Below, one piece after another: positions 22,471-33,625 of a stretch of 64,000 bases of DNA. Each line of letters opens with the position of its first letter. Positions within the stretch are counted from its first letter, which is position 1. The stretch covers positions 41,261,764-41,325,763 of the forward strand of contig OX328123.1 in assembly GCA_946811695.1 (NCBI GenBank), in the 5' to 3' direction. Position numbers and translations under genes: made by a program. This stretch comes from Gonocerus acuteangulatus (Eukaryota > Arthropoda > Insecta > Hemiptera > Coreidae). The notes below the pieces were generated by a model that saw only the letters and a list, made by a program, of their open reading frames with translations, made no database searches and was not told the origin of the DNA.

Positions 22471-22920
22471 TATTGAGAAACACTCTTCATGGCTTATTTT
22501 TGGGGGAATGGTGTTTTCGAGCGACTCAACCACTCGTTTATGTTTTTTCTTCACGATGTTATCCATAGCTTGACCAAACTGTGACTGAGAGTTTTGTTAG
22601 AAGGGAATAAAGGAAAGGTGAGAATGGGAAGTGAACATGTAAACAAAATATTCTAGGACCCGCTACTAGAAAAAGTTTCAAACAGGAGGTGTAGGGACCT
22701 GATTCTTGGAAGAAATTAACGAGAGGGTTCTTGCGCACAACACCTGCTTCCGTCCTACGATTTGAGACTCAAATTGAGAAGTATATTGTATTTCTTCTGA
22801 GAATTACGATGAAGTTCCCGTCGTGAAGTTCCGGCTCAACTTCATATATATACACATAGCCCCCCCCCCTCAGGCTTGACACCTCGGTTGACCTGACCTC
22901 GGTTAATCGGAACCCTACTG
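21810..22920 (-). mobile_element. Tigger-like element, second family, interrupted
   Basis: TIRs CAGTAGGGTTCCGATTAACC (left) and its inverse ending ACTG at 22920, followed by TA. It carries the C-terminal part of a transposase on the - strand in two pieces: VESLENTIPPKISHEE near 22480-22550, and LLYLESRS..ELIILRKWRD near 22010-22170. Between them sit a (TA)n tract (about 22345-22466) and a 165-bp block copied from outside. The relative at 52.6-53.2 kb shows the uninterrupted frame. Confidence 0.75.
22193..22356 (+). repeat. Direct repeat, right copy, inside the Tigger-like element
   Basis: Same sequence as 21618-21783 with a few substitutions. It splits the transposase remnant together with the adjacent TA tract. 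Confidence 0.8.
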
Positions 22921-24000
22921 TATTAAACAGGAAAATCAAAATGCCAGGTCTGCACCACAATTATTTATTCGTTTTCAAATAAAAACACACCCCTTCTTTT
23001 ACAAAGGAGCCCATTAAGTTCAATGTCCTTATAAAAACTACAAACACTTTAATAATTGTGGTTGGTTCCTGAAGGTTAGTCATCATACCGGTAGCTCCGA
23101 CTGCTAAGATCATTAGCACCAGCATAGTGGTATTTGTATACAGATTGGACCCAGTCGGAAAAAGTCCTGAGTGAACCTCTTTAGGGTATAGTACGAAGAG
23201 GAGGTTGTGCCCTCAAAAGTATTTGGCAAACAATAGATATTGAGTGGGGGTTTTTATGACCAATTTATTGTCATCCTAATCGACAAATATTTATGTGAAA
23301 GAAACTATTACACATAAATATTATGTGTATGTAATAGGTTATATGTAAGATTCTCAGTTTAATAGAAATTATATAAGAAAATAGTTTTTGAGAGCAACAA
23401 TGACCTTAAGTGGTTGAATTTACCCATACAAAAAAAGAAGAAAAAAAGAAAAGTTTTTTGCACTCTGATATAAGTAGTTTGTAAGCTCAATTTTTTGATA
23501 GTTTAATATGCATAGGATCTAAGTATTTTAAGAATTTGGATTTAACTATTTCATCAAAATATTGAGAGTATTATGTATATCTATATTTTCTCTTTGAAAC
23601 TTCTTCGCTGGGGGATTTCATCCGCTCCTATATTCATGCATATATCATGAGCGGTGCGTTTTTTTTTCATGTACCACCTGAGGAAGCCAGCTGTAATGCT
23701 GGAGAAAAATTGTGGTTTAATAAAACCGCACCACTAGTATGTAGATTGTATATCTATAGTTCATCTTCTATGTGGTTAGAATACATTTTGCAGTCATGAA
23801 GGAATTATTAAGATGGAGACAGTCAGGGTAGTTATGTTTTTATTAGTTTGTATTTATTTCGACGTTTCAGATTGATTTTCACACTTTAATCAACAGAGCT
23901 ATTTGTAAACTCATTTTTCATTTTAAAAAATGTATTTTCATTTGAACAATTATGGCAGAACCACAAATATCTCCATCTTGAAAAAATGATTTCTTATTGA
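22921..24000. other. Intergenic sequence with two weak hammerhead-like motifs
   Basis: No gene. At about 23677 (+) a CTGAGGA / CCAGC..GCTGG / GAAA arrangement, and at about 23855-23905 (-) a CTGTTGA..GAAACGTC arrangement resemble decayed copies of the motif seen elsewhere. Confidence 0.3.
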
Positions 24001-24012
24001 CATATTACATAC

Positions 24013-24018
24013 TTTATT
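24013..24018 (-). terminator. Likely polyadenylation signal of the POMK/FMC1 transcript
   Basis: AATAAA on the - strand, about 42 bases past the POMK stop codon. Confidence 0.5.
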
Positions 24019-24059
24019 TATAGTACAAACTATACATTGCTAAATCTAATAAATATAAT

Positions 24060-24953
24060 TTACAAGAACATAAATATTTCATTGTACAAAGAAACTACTT
24101 CTTTAGCGCTTGGTCTATCCAAAGGATCTCTTTCTTTACAGCTTTTATGAACCTCAAATAACCTGTACTGTAGTAATTCAACATCTTCAGGTTTCAAAAA
24201 GTATAAACATACATCTGGAAGTTTCCAAATATCAGTTTTTTCATTGTACCCTCTTATTCCCTCATTATGAAGAAGGCCCTGACTGGAGGAAAGCTGCTCA
24301 GGAGCCACAAACTTAGATTTTATTTCTCTAGGTCCGCATTTTATTGATAAGTTTGTTTTCACTTCTGGAAGAGCATCTGTATCACTCAAAATCAATCTAA
24401 AGTCATTTGTAATGAGAAACTGACTGAGCAACTTCATTAAATCATTGGAATCACAATTGACACGTACGCCAATAGGACTGTTATGCAAAAAGTAGATGAT
24501 TTTGGCATAATTTAAACAAAACTGGAATCGTTCTTTCTGAGTCAATTTATCCTGCAGATCCTTGTAACTTAATGCATTGTTAAATTCATGATACTCAGTG
24601 ATAATTATATTCTGCTCTTGGCAGAAGCCCAGCAGCTGAACAACTGACTCACTAGGGCTAAAAGCTAGCAAGTTGTATACACCAGTATGGTAATCATAAC
24701 GAAAATTATGGTTTCTAAGAGATATATAGGTAACATTATGTCCATTCCAGCGAGCTAAATAAACGTTTTTTGTACTTCCGTATCCAATTAATTTAAGAAC
24801 TTTTATACCCAAAATATCCTTGCATGTTAACCAAGGAAAACAAAAAGTCATAGACGGTAATTTGAAGTATCCTTTAGGGCACTCAGAAGAAATACTAACA
24901 AAACATGATAAAAATAATATAATAAACAGAGAAACTTTACTTTTTAGGATCAT
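24060..24953 (-). CDS. POMK: Protein O-mannose kinase
   Basis: POMK phosphorylates the 6-position of the O-mannose in the GalNAc-GlcNAc-mannose core of alpha-dystroglycan, in the ER lumen. The frame gives 297 residues from the first ATG. There is a short cytosolic start, a signal anchor (SLFIILFLSCFVSI, residues about 8-22), then the lumenal kinase-like domain. Family landmarks: CPKGYF..FPWLTC, IGYGSTKNVYLARW (glycine loop region), LLGFCQEQNIIITEYHE, SPIGVRVNCDSNDL..LSQFL (catalytic loop region), SDTDALPEV (DFG-position region), KFVAPEQL, NEKTDIWKLPDV and RPSAKEVV. It is intronless and of near-normal length (human about 350). The ATG overlaps the end of FMC1 by 17 nt and has C at -3, a weak initiation context; upstream the frame runs to GTG and a TAA with no other ATG. 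Confidence 0.92.
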   Translation of the reverse strand: MILKSKVSLFIILFLSCFVSISSECPKGYFKLPSMTFCFPWLTCKDILGIKVLKLIGYGSTKNVYLARWNGHNVTYISLRNHNFRYDYHTGVYNLLAFSPSESVVQLLGFCQEQNIIITEYHEFNNALSYKDLQDKLTQKERFQFCLNYAKIIYFLHNSPIGVRVNCDSNDLMKLLSQFLITNDFRLILSDTDALPEVKTNLSIKCGPREIKSKFVAPEQLSSSQGLLHNEGIRGYNEKTDIWKLPDVCLYFLKPEDVELLQYRLFEVHKSCKERDPLDRPSAKEVVSLYNEIFMFL

Positions 24954-25248
24954 TAGGCAGTTTGAAACCAACAATGTCAGCAGTTTCTTCAATTGTTCGT
25001 TCACCAGCTGAATGATAGGTTCTTAAAAGGTCCTTATATTTCCTTAGACTATGTAAGTAAGTTACATAGGAATTGGCCAAACATTTCATTTCATCTTGAG
25101 CTCGACAATGCTGCAATTCAGTAACCTGAAATTTTCTATACTGATTGAATACAAACTGAACAAGATTTGAGTCCTTAATTTTTCTTGAAGAAGAAGTGTG
25201 TCTAATTTCGGATAGAAGGTGTCTCAGGAGACGAATGTTTGAAGACAT
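24937..25248 (-). CDS. FMC1: Protein FMC1 homolog (ATP synthase assembly factor)
   Basis: 103 residues, close to the human length (about 113). FMC1 supports assembly or stability of the F1 part of mitochondrial ATP synthase, acting with the Atp12-type chaperone in yeast. Recognised features are an N-terminal LLRHLLSEIRH helix, QYRKFQVTELQHCRAQDEMK, then NSYVTYLHSLRKYKDLLRTY and the C-terminal TADIVGFKLP motif. The start ATG has A at -3, a good context. No intron interrupts it. The TAA stop (24937-24939) lies 3' of the POMK ATG, so both proteins could come from one mRNA, with POMK made by termination-reinitiation. Confidence 0.9.
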   Translation of the reverse strand: MSSNIRLLRHLLSEIRHTSSSRKIKDSNLVQFVFNQYRKFQVTELQHCRAQDEMKCLANSYVTYLHSLRKYKDLLRTYHSAGERTIEETADIVGFKLPNDPKK

Positions 25249-25518
25249 TTTAATTTAATATACTGTATAGAATTAGAATTCACTAATAAAACAATTTAGT
25301 ACATTTTGTATAAACAATAAAAGAACAATAAATAGGACTAACGCAACCTCTAATCACATTATGATACAAGTAATGCGATAATAAACACACAAAAATAATT
25401 CAAGATGCAAAATAACCTGACCAATAACTTTGTTGCAACCTTCCCATAGACAGAACTTCATAGCCTTAGTAGAAAGTTTAAAAACAAACTTACTTTTTCA
25501 GAAAAATGAATAATGTAA

Positions 25519-25567
<49 letters not shown>

Positions 25568-27208
25568 GACATCCATAAAAGTTTTCAAAAGGCATGCTAT
25601 ATTGAACGAGAGGGGGGCCTTGGTTAAAACCTAGCAGCAGATTTATTTTTATTTTGGGCGAATCGCTTTCTTTGCGGGGTGCTCACAAATAAATAAATAT
25701 TATTTTTATTTTAACCAGCATCTTAATAAAGGAAGTTCTCGTTGAAGATCACCTTTCTAGAGTTGTGTTGCCATATTTTGTTCCTTCCTTCCCATGACGT
25801 TTAAGGCTAACTAAAATCTTCGTTTAAACGTTTAACATCGGCAGCTACACTAATTGGTTTCATCCCATTATGAATAGTGAATTAAACAGTAACAAAACTT
25901 ACTACCTAACAATATTGGCATAAGCTTTGAAATCTGTATCACAGAGGGCTGTCGATGGTCTAAGGTATTTTAGAACAAATCCACGACAGTTCTGCGTTTT
26001 GTTCCAGTAATGATATTTTTTTTGTTGCATATGTGTTTTAGCGCAAATTTCAATTAAATTTCATGACCTATTATAATGGTGGTTTAAATTTATATATATA
26101 TAGACAGGTTGATTCAGGTCAAAGTACCCAAACTCTTGGAGGTGATTCTGGACATTATTTCCAACAAAAAAGTTCATTTGAAGTATGGTCCGATTCTGAA
26201 GGGAAAAGCATTTATGTCCAACTTTCTGTTTTTTTAACGTAGTCATATTTTTTATTGAATAAGAAAGAATAGCTCAAAAACTCACCAAGATAATTAAATT
26301 CTAATTATGTAATCTTAAAAAATACAACATTCCCTTTAAAGAAACAGTGATTTAATTCTCTAAACTTATTAATAGAAGATACTTCCTGCACAAACAATAA
26401 CGTACTTCTGTTTTTCTCGATGAATCAGAGGTTTCTTACCATTTTGTTCCTCAGCCCCCTTACGGACTACAGATTCACTACTTACAGGAACACTTCTACA
26501 TTCAGGTATTTAATATAAAGTGGGTGTAGCATGACACGCCGGGTAACACCTAGTAGACAATAAAACATATGAAATTATATTAATACACCAAATAATTTTA
26601 GTTTTTCCCCAATCATGGTTCGTTTAATTCTAATAATGGATAGGTGAGAGTAGATTAATGAATTAAAACTCCCTTGCTTTTATTATTCATGGCTTCCACG
26701 TGTTCAGAGAATGAGAAAGCTTTTACTTAAAGAGACTTCCTCGAAACTCGTGTGCAGGCTTCGAAGAAAGGCTTTAGAGATTAAGGGATTAGCATTTTCC
26801 CCAGAAAGAGCTTGTGAAGTTGACCTGGACTTTTTTTTTTATATAGTCCAAGTAGCATTCAAATATATGGGAGCTTAAGAGAGGGTTTAGTAGGCGAAGT
26901 TGGGAAAATGCGTTCCTTTTTATTTTCATAATGTTATACACTTTCAAGATCCACCATAGATTACGTTTCTCAGATTTATTATTCGTTTTTAGCAAGTACC
27001 CATGCGGGGGAGAAATGTGAGGAAACAGGATTCGTTGTCGTGGGTTTTTGTTTTGTTGGATTGACAAAAATTTATTTTAGTTTATTTTTTGTTTACTTGT
27101 ACATTCTATTTACATCCATACCGAAGATTAATTTTCATCGCGATAAATGCACAGTATGTACCAATAAGCTTAAAAAAATGAGGGCTTATTTTAGTATTAT
27201 CTTTAACG
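25249..27208. other. Region 5' of FMC1; no further gene seen
   Basis: The promoter of the FMC1/POMK transcript should lie near 25.25-25.5 kb, but no clear core element was recognised. A (TA)n run is at 25521-25562. The rest is AT-rich with no assignable frame. Confidence 0.4.
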
Positions 27209-27335
27209 GCACGCCGACGTCAGGCCATTAGCGCCAACACCCATGGCGTAGTGGGGAATTTTCTCAACGAGCCGTGAGATGAGAAAATACCTGCTGAATT
27301 TGTGACTCGAACCCCACCTCCCGCAATGGTGAGGG
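27209..27335 (-). mobile_element. SINE-like sequence (- strand)
   Basis: On the - strand a tRNA-like B box (GGGTTCGAGTC) is followed by sequence ending GGCGCTAATGGCC..GCCGTTAAA. That is the same tail as the 5S-derived SINE at 29872-30075. The head is unclear. Confidence 0.5.
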
Positions 27336-28430
27336 TTCATTCTGTGATGCTACGATAGCTACTCCGATGAGCGCTGCCCCGATGTAAAACAAACACATGT
27401 ATTAAGGTGGGAGTGTTCATAGTGAGGATCCTTGCTTCCGATGCTATTCTCGCACCCGCGCAGTGACCGCGGGGAAGAACAAATATTTTGTTTTCTCCTC
27501 GCGTTGAGGAGGGAAGCCGCGATGTGGGCCTGACTGTGATTGGTTCCTTCAAAAGGACTCTAGTGCGCAGGTCACCTACCCTCTCTCATTACTTCATCTT
27601 GTGTGATTATTCTTTTTTGGTTATTTCGTTGTGAGATGAAAGAAAATTGGGTCTTTTTGCGAAGACCACATCCAGTTCCTTTTGAAGTAGCAGTAGTGAT
27701 TTATAACAGTTACTCGTACTCGCTGATAAGCTTACTGATTAGCTTACAGGTTCTTTGCTGGTTATCTATTACTACTTGACTCGTTATCTACGGTTATAAT
27801 TCATATTAGATATTGGCAAGTAATATTTATTAATAAAATGGTTAATTTGATCAAAATCAATTCTCTCAACTATGAAAAAAGTTATTAAGCATTAAAGTTG
27901 AATGTTTTGCAGGTTATGAAGGATAACAAACAACGATATTAGTAAACAAACATATTTTATTCCTTTTCTCTCTCTCTCTTTTTTGGATCTTTTCCATTTA
28001 TTAAGCATTACATGATATGCGTTTCCGCTCGCTACGCTACGCTCCACTCGCTCAAGAAGATATAAGAAAACTCTAGCCAATCCAACTCGCAATTAATAGA
28101 ATTATATTAATTTAAGCGACTCTAGTCTATCCAACTCGCTAAAACTAATAGGATTCCATTAACTTTTTCGAGTAAGAAACCAATCCCTTTTTCTTTGTCA
28201 GGAACATCGCGAACTAATTGTAAAGGCTTATTTTTTCTCACTAACATAAGCAGAGCTTTTTCATAAACAAAAGCTAATTCACTGTTGAAGGTTACTTTAC
28301 TCCCAGCAAGAACCAATGCAATGGTGAGTCAGCATGAACACCCACCATCAATGTAGAATACATCGGGGCAGCGCTCATCGGAGTAGCTATCGTAGCATCG
28401 CAGAATCAATCCTCACCATGAACGTACCCA
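27320..28430. repeat. Inverted repeat pair of about 1.1 kb span
   Basis: 'gctacgatagctactccgat' with 'gagcgctgccccgatgt' (27340-27395) recurs inverted at 28365-28410. The interior includes sequence related to the MITE at 814-1557 (27880-27940) and a frame on the - strand (28122-28316) with no family match. Confidence 0.6.
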
Positions 28431-28918
28431 CTAGACCAAGGGGAGACCCGTGAGGGCTTATTAAATATACATTAAAGAAAAATAATCTTTGATAGAAATG
28501 AGAAACGTAAATTAAAAATTAAGAATACGAATATGAAATCCTTTATGTATACACTTACTAATGAATGGATGAGCAGGTCAGTCAGTCAGAACGTTGTTTG
28601 GATTTTTAAAAATAACTAGACACCCACAAGGCCTATAGACTTCCAGTTGCGCTTCAATTAAAGCTAATTAAATTTACTATAACATGCATCCCCATGAGTA
28701 TTTTGTAAGATGAGTATTTCGGCCTGCATATCCCTCCAAACACGCCGACGATTTAACGATAGTTAAATTTTTCACTTTTTGGGAAAAGTACCCAAACTTT
28801 GAAGAGCTCTATCTCGGGTTTCCTGCAATCTATAAAGCGCCCAAAGTTTATAAATTGTATCTAATTTTAAAAATCAAAACATACAAATTGTTGTAGGATG
28901 CACGGTTTAGGAGTCATA

Positions 28919-28990
<72 letters not shown>

Positions 28991-29695
28991 GTCCGAAATT
29001 TCCAAGGGTTTTCGACTGATCGACTGATATGCAGTTAGCACAGGTCTTTCGAACCTGGCTACACACTACTTGAATGGTCCCAGCGTTGCATGTTTTTTTT
29101 GCGAACTCGATGTCTTAGATGACGGGACTATCAGTGTATTTATCGTCCCCGATAAATAACACCTATACATAAAACAAAAACGAGTTGAAGATTATTAGTT
29201 GTTTTGGCGCCCTATTTAAATTTCGTTGTTTGAGATTAGCACCTACTTGGGGTTAGTGTTGTGAACTATGATCGCAACTGCAATTCTGGGGTTACGGTTG
29301 CCCTACAAACCCGCAAGTCACGGTTACCCGACAGGCCTAAACTTTCATCATTTAATTGGTCACAGGACGTGAAGAAACTAATGCGGAGAGTCCTAGTATT
29401 TGGGGAGGCTTTTGGCAGAATAAAAATGTTGTATATGTCAAATTTCGAAATTGACACTAAAATATAACACATTTTAGCATATTTCCTTCCTCCCTCTAGT
29501 TAGGAAATTCGCTTAAGTTTGCTTTCCATTCATAATTGTCTGTTTGCACTCTGCGGCCAATAAACACTGTCCGATGAGGATAAAATTTCGTAAAAAAAAA
29601 CTTTGTAATTCTATTAACTTTAGCGAGTTGGATTGACTAGAGTTTTGATATATTTTTGAGCGAGCGTAGCTAGCGGAAACGCATAGCATGTATGC
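28012..29695. mobile_element. Inverted-repeat element related to the MITE hairpin
   Basis: The left part ('gatatgcgtttccgctcgct', 'ctcaagaagatat', 'ccaatccaactcgc') recurs inverted at about 29610-29695 ('gcgagttggattgac', 'gagcgagcg', 'agcggaaacgcatagcatg'). The same arm sequence makes the hairpin at 1148-1250. No transposase was found; a 68-base A run lies inside at 28922-28989. Confidence 0.5.
28922..28989. repeat. 68-base poly(A) run
   Basis: Uninterrupted A run with no recognisable SINE or LINE body upstream. Confidence 0.7.
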
Positions 29696-29871
29696 CAAAA
29701 AGTCGTCCTAGACATTGTTCTTAGCTTTCTTCTCCTTCAGACGCGATGTTCGGTGGATATAAACCCCCAATCGCACCACAAAATGCCTTTAATGTAATCC
29801 TTAAAAAAATGCCTTTGAGTAATTCTTCTCTATTGTGGACGAGAATTATAAATTCGGGGAACTACATTGTT

Positions 29872-30075
29872 TGACAACGGCCATAGCCACGTTGAGTGCA
29901 CCGGTTCCCGTAGATCACCGAAGTTAAGCAAAGTCGGGCGTGGTCAGTACCTGAATGGGTGACTGACCACGTGCTGTTGGCATTAGGAAAGGGTGGCAAC
30001 CTGTAGATAGCCCGGCGCTAATGGCCAAGATGTAGATGCGCCGTTAAAAAAAAAAAAACTAAAAAAAACAAAAAA
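29872..30075 (+). mobile_element. 5S-rRNA-derived SINE (SINE3-like) with target duplication
   Basis: Bases 29873 to about 29983 resemble 5S rRNA throughout: 'ggccatagccacg', 'gatcaccgaagttaagca', 'gtcgggcgtggtcagtacctg', 'atgggtgac', 'gctgttggc'. These include the internal pol III promoter region. A non-5S tail follows (GGCAACCTGTAGATA, GGCGCTAATGGCC), then an A-rich end. AACTACATTGTT flanks both sides (29860-29871 and 30076-30087), a 12-bp target duplication typical of LINE-driven insertion. It is not a functional 5S gene: a few bases are missing in the CCGTCCGATC region and it has a SINE tail. Confidence 0.85.
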
Positions 30076-30435
30076 AACTACATTGTTAATAATCAGGGCC
30101 CCGTAAGGGGGAAAGCAACTCGACCTCAAAGAAACTACATTGTTAGTTTTGTATAAAATGAAAGTATGTTGACAATCAAACTTCAGCAGGCCCCCAAGGA
30201 AACTTCAGTTCTACCCAAAAAACAACCAGTGAAAAAGTATAAACTCAAGCTTTTTCTGGCCCTTTAATGAGTAAATTCTCTTCAATAATGACAACTTATG
30301 CCATGTTTTTTTTATCACCTCCAAGAGTTCTTTCAGAATACTTCTTACTAAATTAATTAAATTGCTCTCTGGTATGTTTTCCCAAGCGTGTGTTACCCTT
30401 TATTTCAGCTCATCAATATTTTGGATTTTTGGCTT

Positions 30436-31173
30436 CTAAAAGTCATAGAATTCTCTTACCATAATTCTCCACCAATTTTCTATCGGATTGAGATCCGGAC
30501 TAAGGGCTGGCCAATCTAAAATATTGATCCTAAAATCCTGAATCCATTGTTTTGTAGCTCGTGTAGTATGAATTGTCGCGTTTTTCTGCCAAGAAATAAC
30601 TATTTCTTCTTCCAGCATGTGTAATAATTGGCGAAAGGAACTCTTCCAGATCATTTTGATAAGTAACTGCATTAATTTTTCCAGAAATGAATGCCAATTT
30701 AGTTTTACCCTTTTCATTAAAAGCGGTCCATACCCATGACTCCGCTACTTCAATGCGACCTTCTTGACAACATTTTTTTTATTTCTAAAGTCAAGCCATT
30801 AATAATTTAAACCATCTGGACCATCAATTTTAAGTTTTTTTTATCACTAAAAATAACGCTTGCCCATTTTTTGGCTATTTTGAAGATGATATTCAGCGAA
30901 CTCCAGTCGTCCCTGCAAATGATGTTTCTTGGGCTGTGGTTTTCGCAGTCCCTTACAATATTTCAAGAGCTGTGATTCCTTTATCCACTTCCTCACGATG
31001 CTAGCATCACATACTAAATTAAATCGCCCCAAAATCTGTGCAGAGAATGCTACTGTTTGTGAGACTTCTCTCAAAACCGCCCGTTTCACATGCTTGGAAA
31101 AATTTGGAGGACTTTTACTTATTTTATTTTCCCCGTAATTCTCTTGGCTGCAATTTAAAAATTTATTGGCCAC
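30436..31173 (-). pseudogene. Tc1-like transposase pseudogene
   Basis: The - strand gives an N-terminal HTH part (FSKHVKRAVLREV, then KHHLQGRLEFAEYHLQ, 31173-30847), a stretch with several stops around 30780-30840, and a C-terminal part with [13 protein letters not shown] and [17 protein letters not shown] (30717-30436). The latter is the DE region of Tc1 transposases. Frameshifts and stops show it is dead. Terminal inverted repeats were not identified. Confidence 0.85.
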
Positions 31174-31266
31174 TCCTTGGGAGGGGGTTTGCTAACAAAA
31201 AATGTGTCTCTGGGTCAACCCACCTCCACATTCTCAATTTCCGTGAGTTGACTTCCATTCAGCATT

Positions 31267-31268
<2 letters not shown>

Positions 31269-31300
<32 letters not shown>
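31269..31300. repeat. Poly(A) run of about 32 bases
   Basis: Simple A run between the Tc1-like pseudogene and AT-rich sequence. Confidence 0.6.
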
Positions 31301-31303
<3 letters not shown>

Positions 31304-31379
31304 TAATTCACAGGAATCGCCACAGCATAGAAAACAATCCAATGTACTCTCTCTTCAACAGTTAGAAGAAAATTGAGGT

Positions 31380-32750
31380 GGTTATAATACATTGGTACAC
31401 CTGACAATAGAAAATAAACAACATTTTGTTCAAGTCGGGTAAAGGTCTTTCAGTAGCAAAATATCGGGTATTGTTTTTTATTTCTGTATAGTCTACGTCA
31501 ACGTGTAAACACCTCTATAGGATAGGGTGTGAGCTGAAAATGTTTCTCATTGAATAATGATTCAGTCCATATTGTTGTACTGTCTGTGAATTGATGTTTT
31601 TTTATTGCTAAAAGAATTGCGCCGAGCTCTGCTGTATTTACCCCCTGCCCCGTAATTTGATTTTTAAACCATTCGAAAATATGTAACGAGTCTTGTTATT
31701 TTGCCTTAAATTCTAATAAATAACACTCAACGTGTAGCCCACCTTTAACTCGACAGTTGCTTTACTTCTTATTGAAAAAAGGACATATGCTAATTGTTTT
31801 TATAATTTATTTATTGAATATTACTTTCTGTGCATTAATATATTCATTAATGTGGTGAATTATGTGGGACTAGAGCCTCCCGACATCACCCTTGACGGTC
31901 ACCAGAAGAACGTTTAAATGGCGTTGAAAAAAGTTTACTCAAGCTCCCTTTTTGTTGAAGTAGAAGGTAGCTCGGTAAACCAAAAAATTAAAGGAAGAAA
32001 AAAATCATTGAGAGCAGGCCAAATGACTATAATTATAATAGAACTTCAATAATTAAAACAGAAAAGTGGGTTATTATGATATATCTTTTGGGGACGAACG
32101 CCTGTATTATTATGCCATTGAAGATGCTCAGTGACGGTTTGACTAAAAGCCAATGCCGGAGTTGCTCCGATCCAATTAAAGCACTAACTGAGTTGCGAAT
32201 GCAATTTTCCAATCACTTAGAGAACAATAGACTAGCAACCGAGACGCTCAACTTAGGCCCCCCTCCAAGATAGCAATTTACGAATATATCTCTTGCATCT
32301 GTTGTATTTTTGGACTGATTCTCTCTCAGTATAGCATAAGAATACTTCATAACATTATATAGAGCAATGATTAAAATTATAATTATATTAATATATTTAT
32401 AAGAAGCTGAGCTCTGAACATAGAAATGTTAACTTTATATTTAAAAATTGGAAAAATTGTTAAGTATAATAATTAAAATATGTTTAAAAAGAAGAAAAAA
32501 ATGTACTTAAAAATAATGTGACGTGCATGTAACTATAATTATTAAACATTTTGTAAAAAGAAAACAACAGCAACATTTATTTATTGCTTTGCTGTGTGAA
32601 GTCGTAGGATAATTTAAAATAAATTGTGGACTGGAAGTGTACTGACAAACCAGACATGGACCGGGAGTGGACAGACAGATGGGATTGTAGTTCGAAAGTG
32701 AGCACAATACTATGGTGTACCATTTTCGTCCCACGTTTGCTTAAGGACCG
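31380..32750. other. No gene recognised; possible RNase H scrap
   Basis: On the - strand around 31590-31690 the reading NTAELGAILLAIKKH followed by TIWTESLF resembles the AEL...TDS part of an RNase H domain from a retroelement. It is too short to assign. The rest is featureless. Confidence 0.3.
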
Positions 32751-32754
32751 ATTT

Positions 32755-33625
32755 GCAATTTGATTAGTGCGAGTGCAAGTATTAAGTGATTAGTGGTTCC
32801 TGTGAGTGATCAGTGTTTAGTGCGAGTAGTGTCCACTGTACTGTTCAGTGCCACCGCACTGTTTAGTTCAGAATATTCGAACTGCCTCAAAAACTAGTTC
32901 AGGTCCGCTCGCAGTTGTGAGAAATCCTTAAGGAAGTTTTAAACGCAGTGGTGTCTGAATGTGAAGAACTCGTGTAATCAGAAGAGTCAAGACCAATAAT
33001 ACTATGGGAACAAAAGTGGATAAGTAGAAGAGCCGTTCATGGGGCGAGCTACCAGCTCCTTATGGAATTGGCCTCTCAAGATACCATGGAATATTACTAC
33101 GCTATCACCTCGTCGAACCCGTCATACAGAAATCAGATACATTTATGAGAGCTACTTTGCCGGCAAAAGTGAAATCTCACGCTATTTTATCGGCTGTCGG
33201 CAACTGGAATTAGTTTACGAGAGCGCTAAACACTGACTGAACTAAAGAACTCAACAGCCATGGGCCAACATATTTAGTTGGAGGCAAGCTGCAAGTCCCA
33301 GTGTGTTAGGAGTGGAGGCTACTAAGGAGAAAAAAGAACGTGTTCCTATTCACTGTTTAGTAATCACTTGACCTTGATTACTAATCACTCGCGCTAAACA
33401 CTGACTGAACTAAAGAACTCAACAGCCATGGGCCAACATATTTAGTTGGAGGCAAGCTGCAAGTCCCAGTGTGTTAGGAGTGGAGGCTACTAAGGAGAAA
33501 AAAGAACGTGTTCCTATTCACTGATTAGTAATCACTTGACCTTGATTACTAATCACTCGCACTAAACAATTGCGGTCCAGCAAATGCTTACTGCAGTAAG
33601 CACTCGCACGCGCACTAATCAAAGT
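32755..33625. mobile_element. Imperfect inverted-repeat element
   Basis: Left 'tttgattagtgcgagtgc' and 'gtttagtgcgagt' are matched in inverse on the right by 'gcacgcgcactaatcaaa' and 'actcgcactaaac'. No coding sequence. A 168-bp tandem duplication lies inside. Confidence 0.45.
33225..33560 (+). repeat. 168-bp unit in two tandem copies
   Basis: The unit starting 'gctaaacactgactgaac' at 33225 recurs at 33393, and the next unit start (actaaac) falls at 33561, an exact 168-bp period. The copies differ at only one or two positions, so the duplication is recent. Confidence 0.9.

Noticed and set aside
24954..25004. A longer POMK reading with 17 more N-terminal residues
   Set aside because: It begins at GTG, not ATG, and an in-frame TAA lies just upstream. 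The first ATG is at 24953.
28122..28316. Protein-coding gene on the - strand
   Set aside because: No family resemblance, no splice context, and it lies inside an inverted-repeat element.
29873..29983. Functional 5S rRNA gene
   Set aside because: It lacks a few conserved bases, continues into a SINE tail and A-rich end, and has target duplications.
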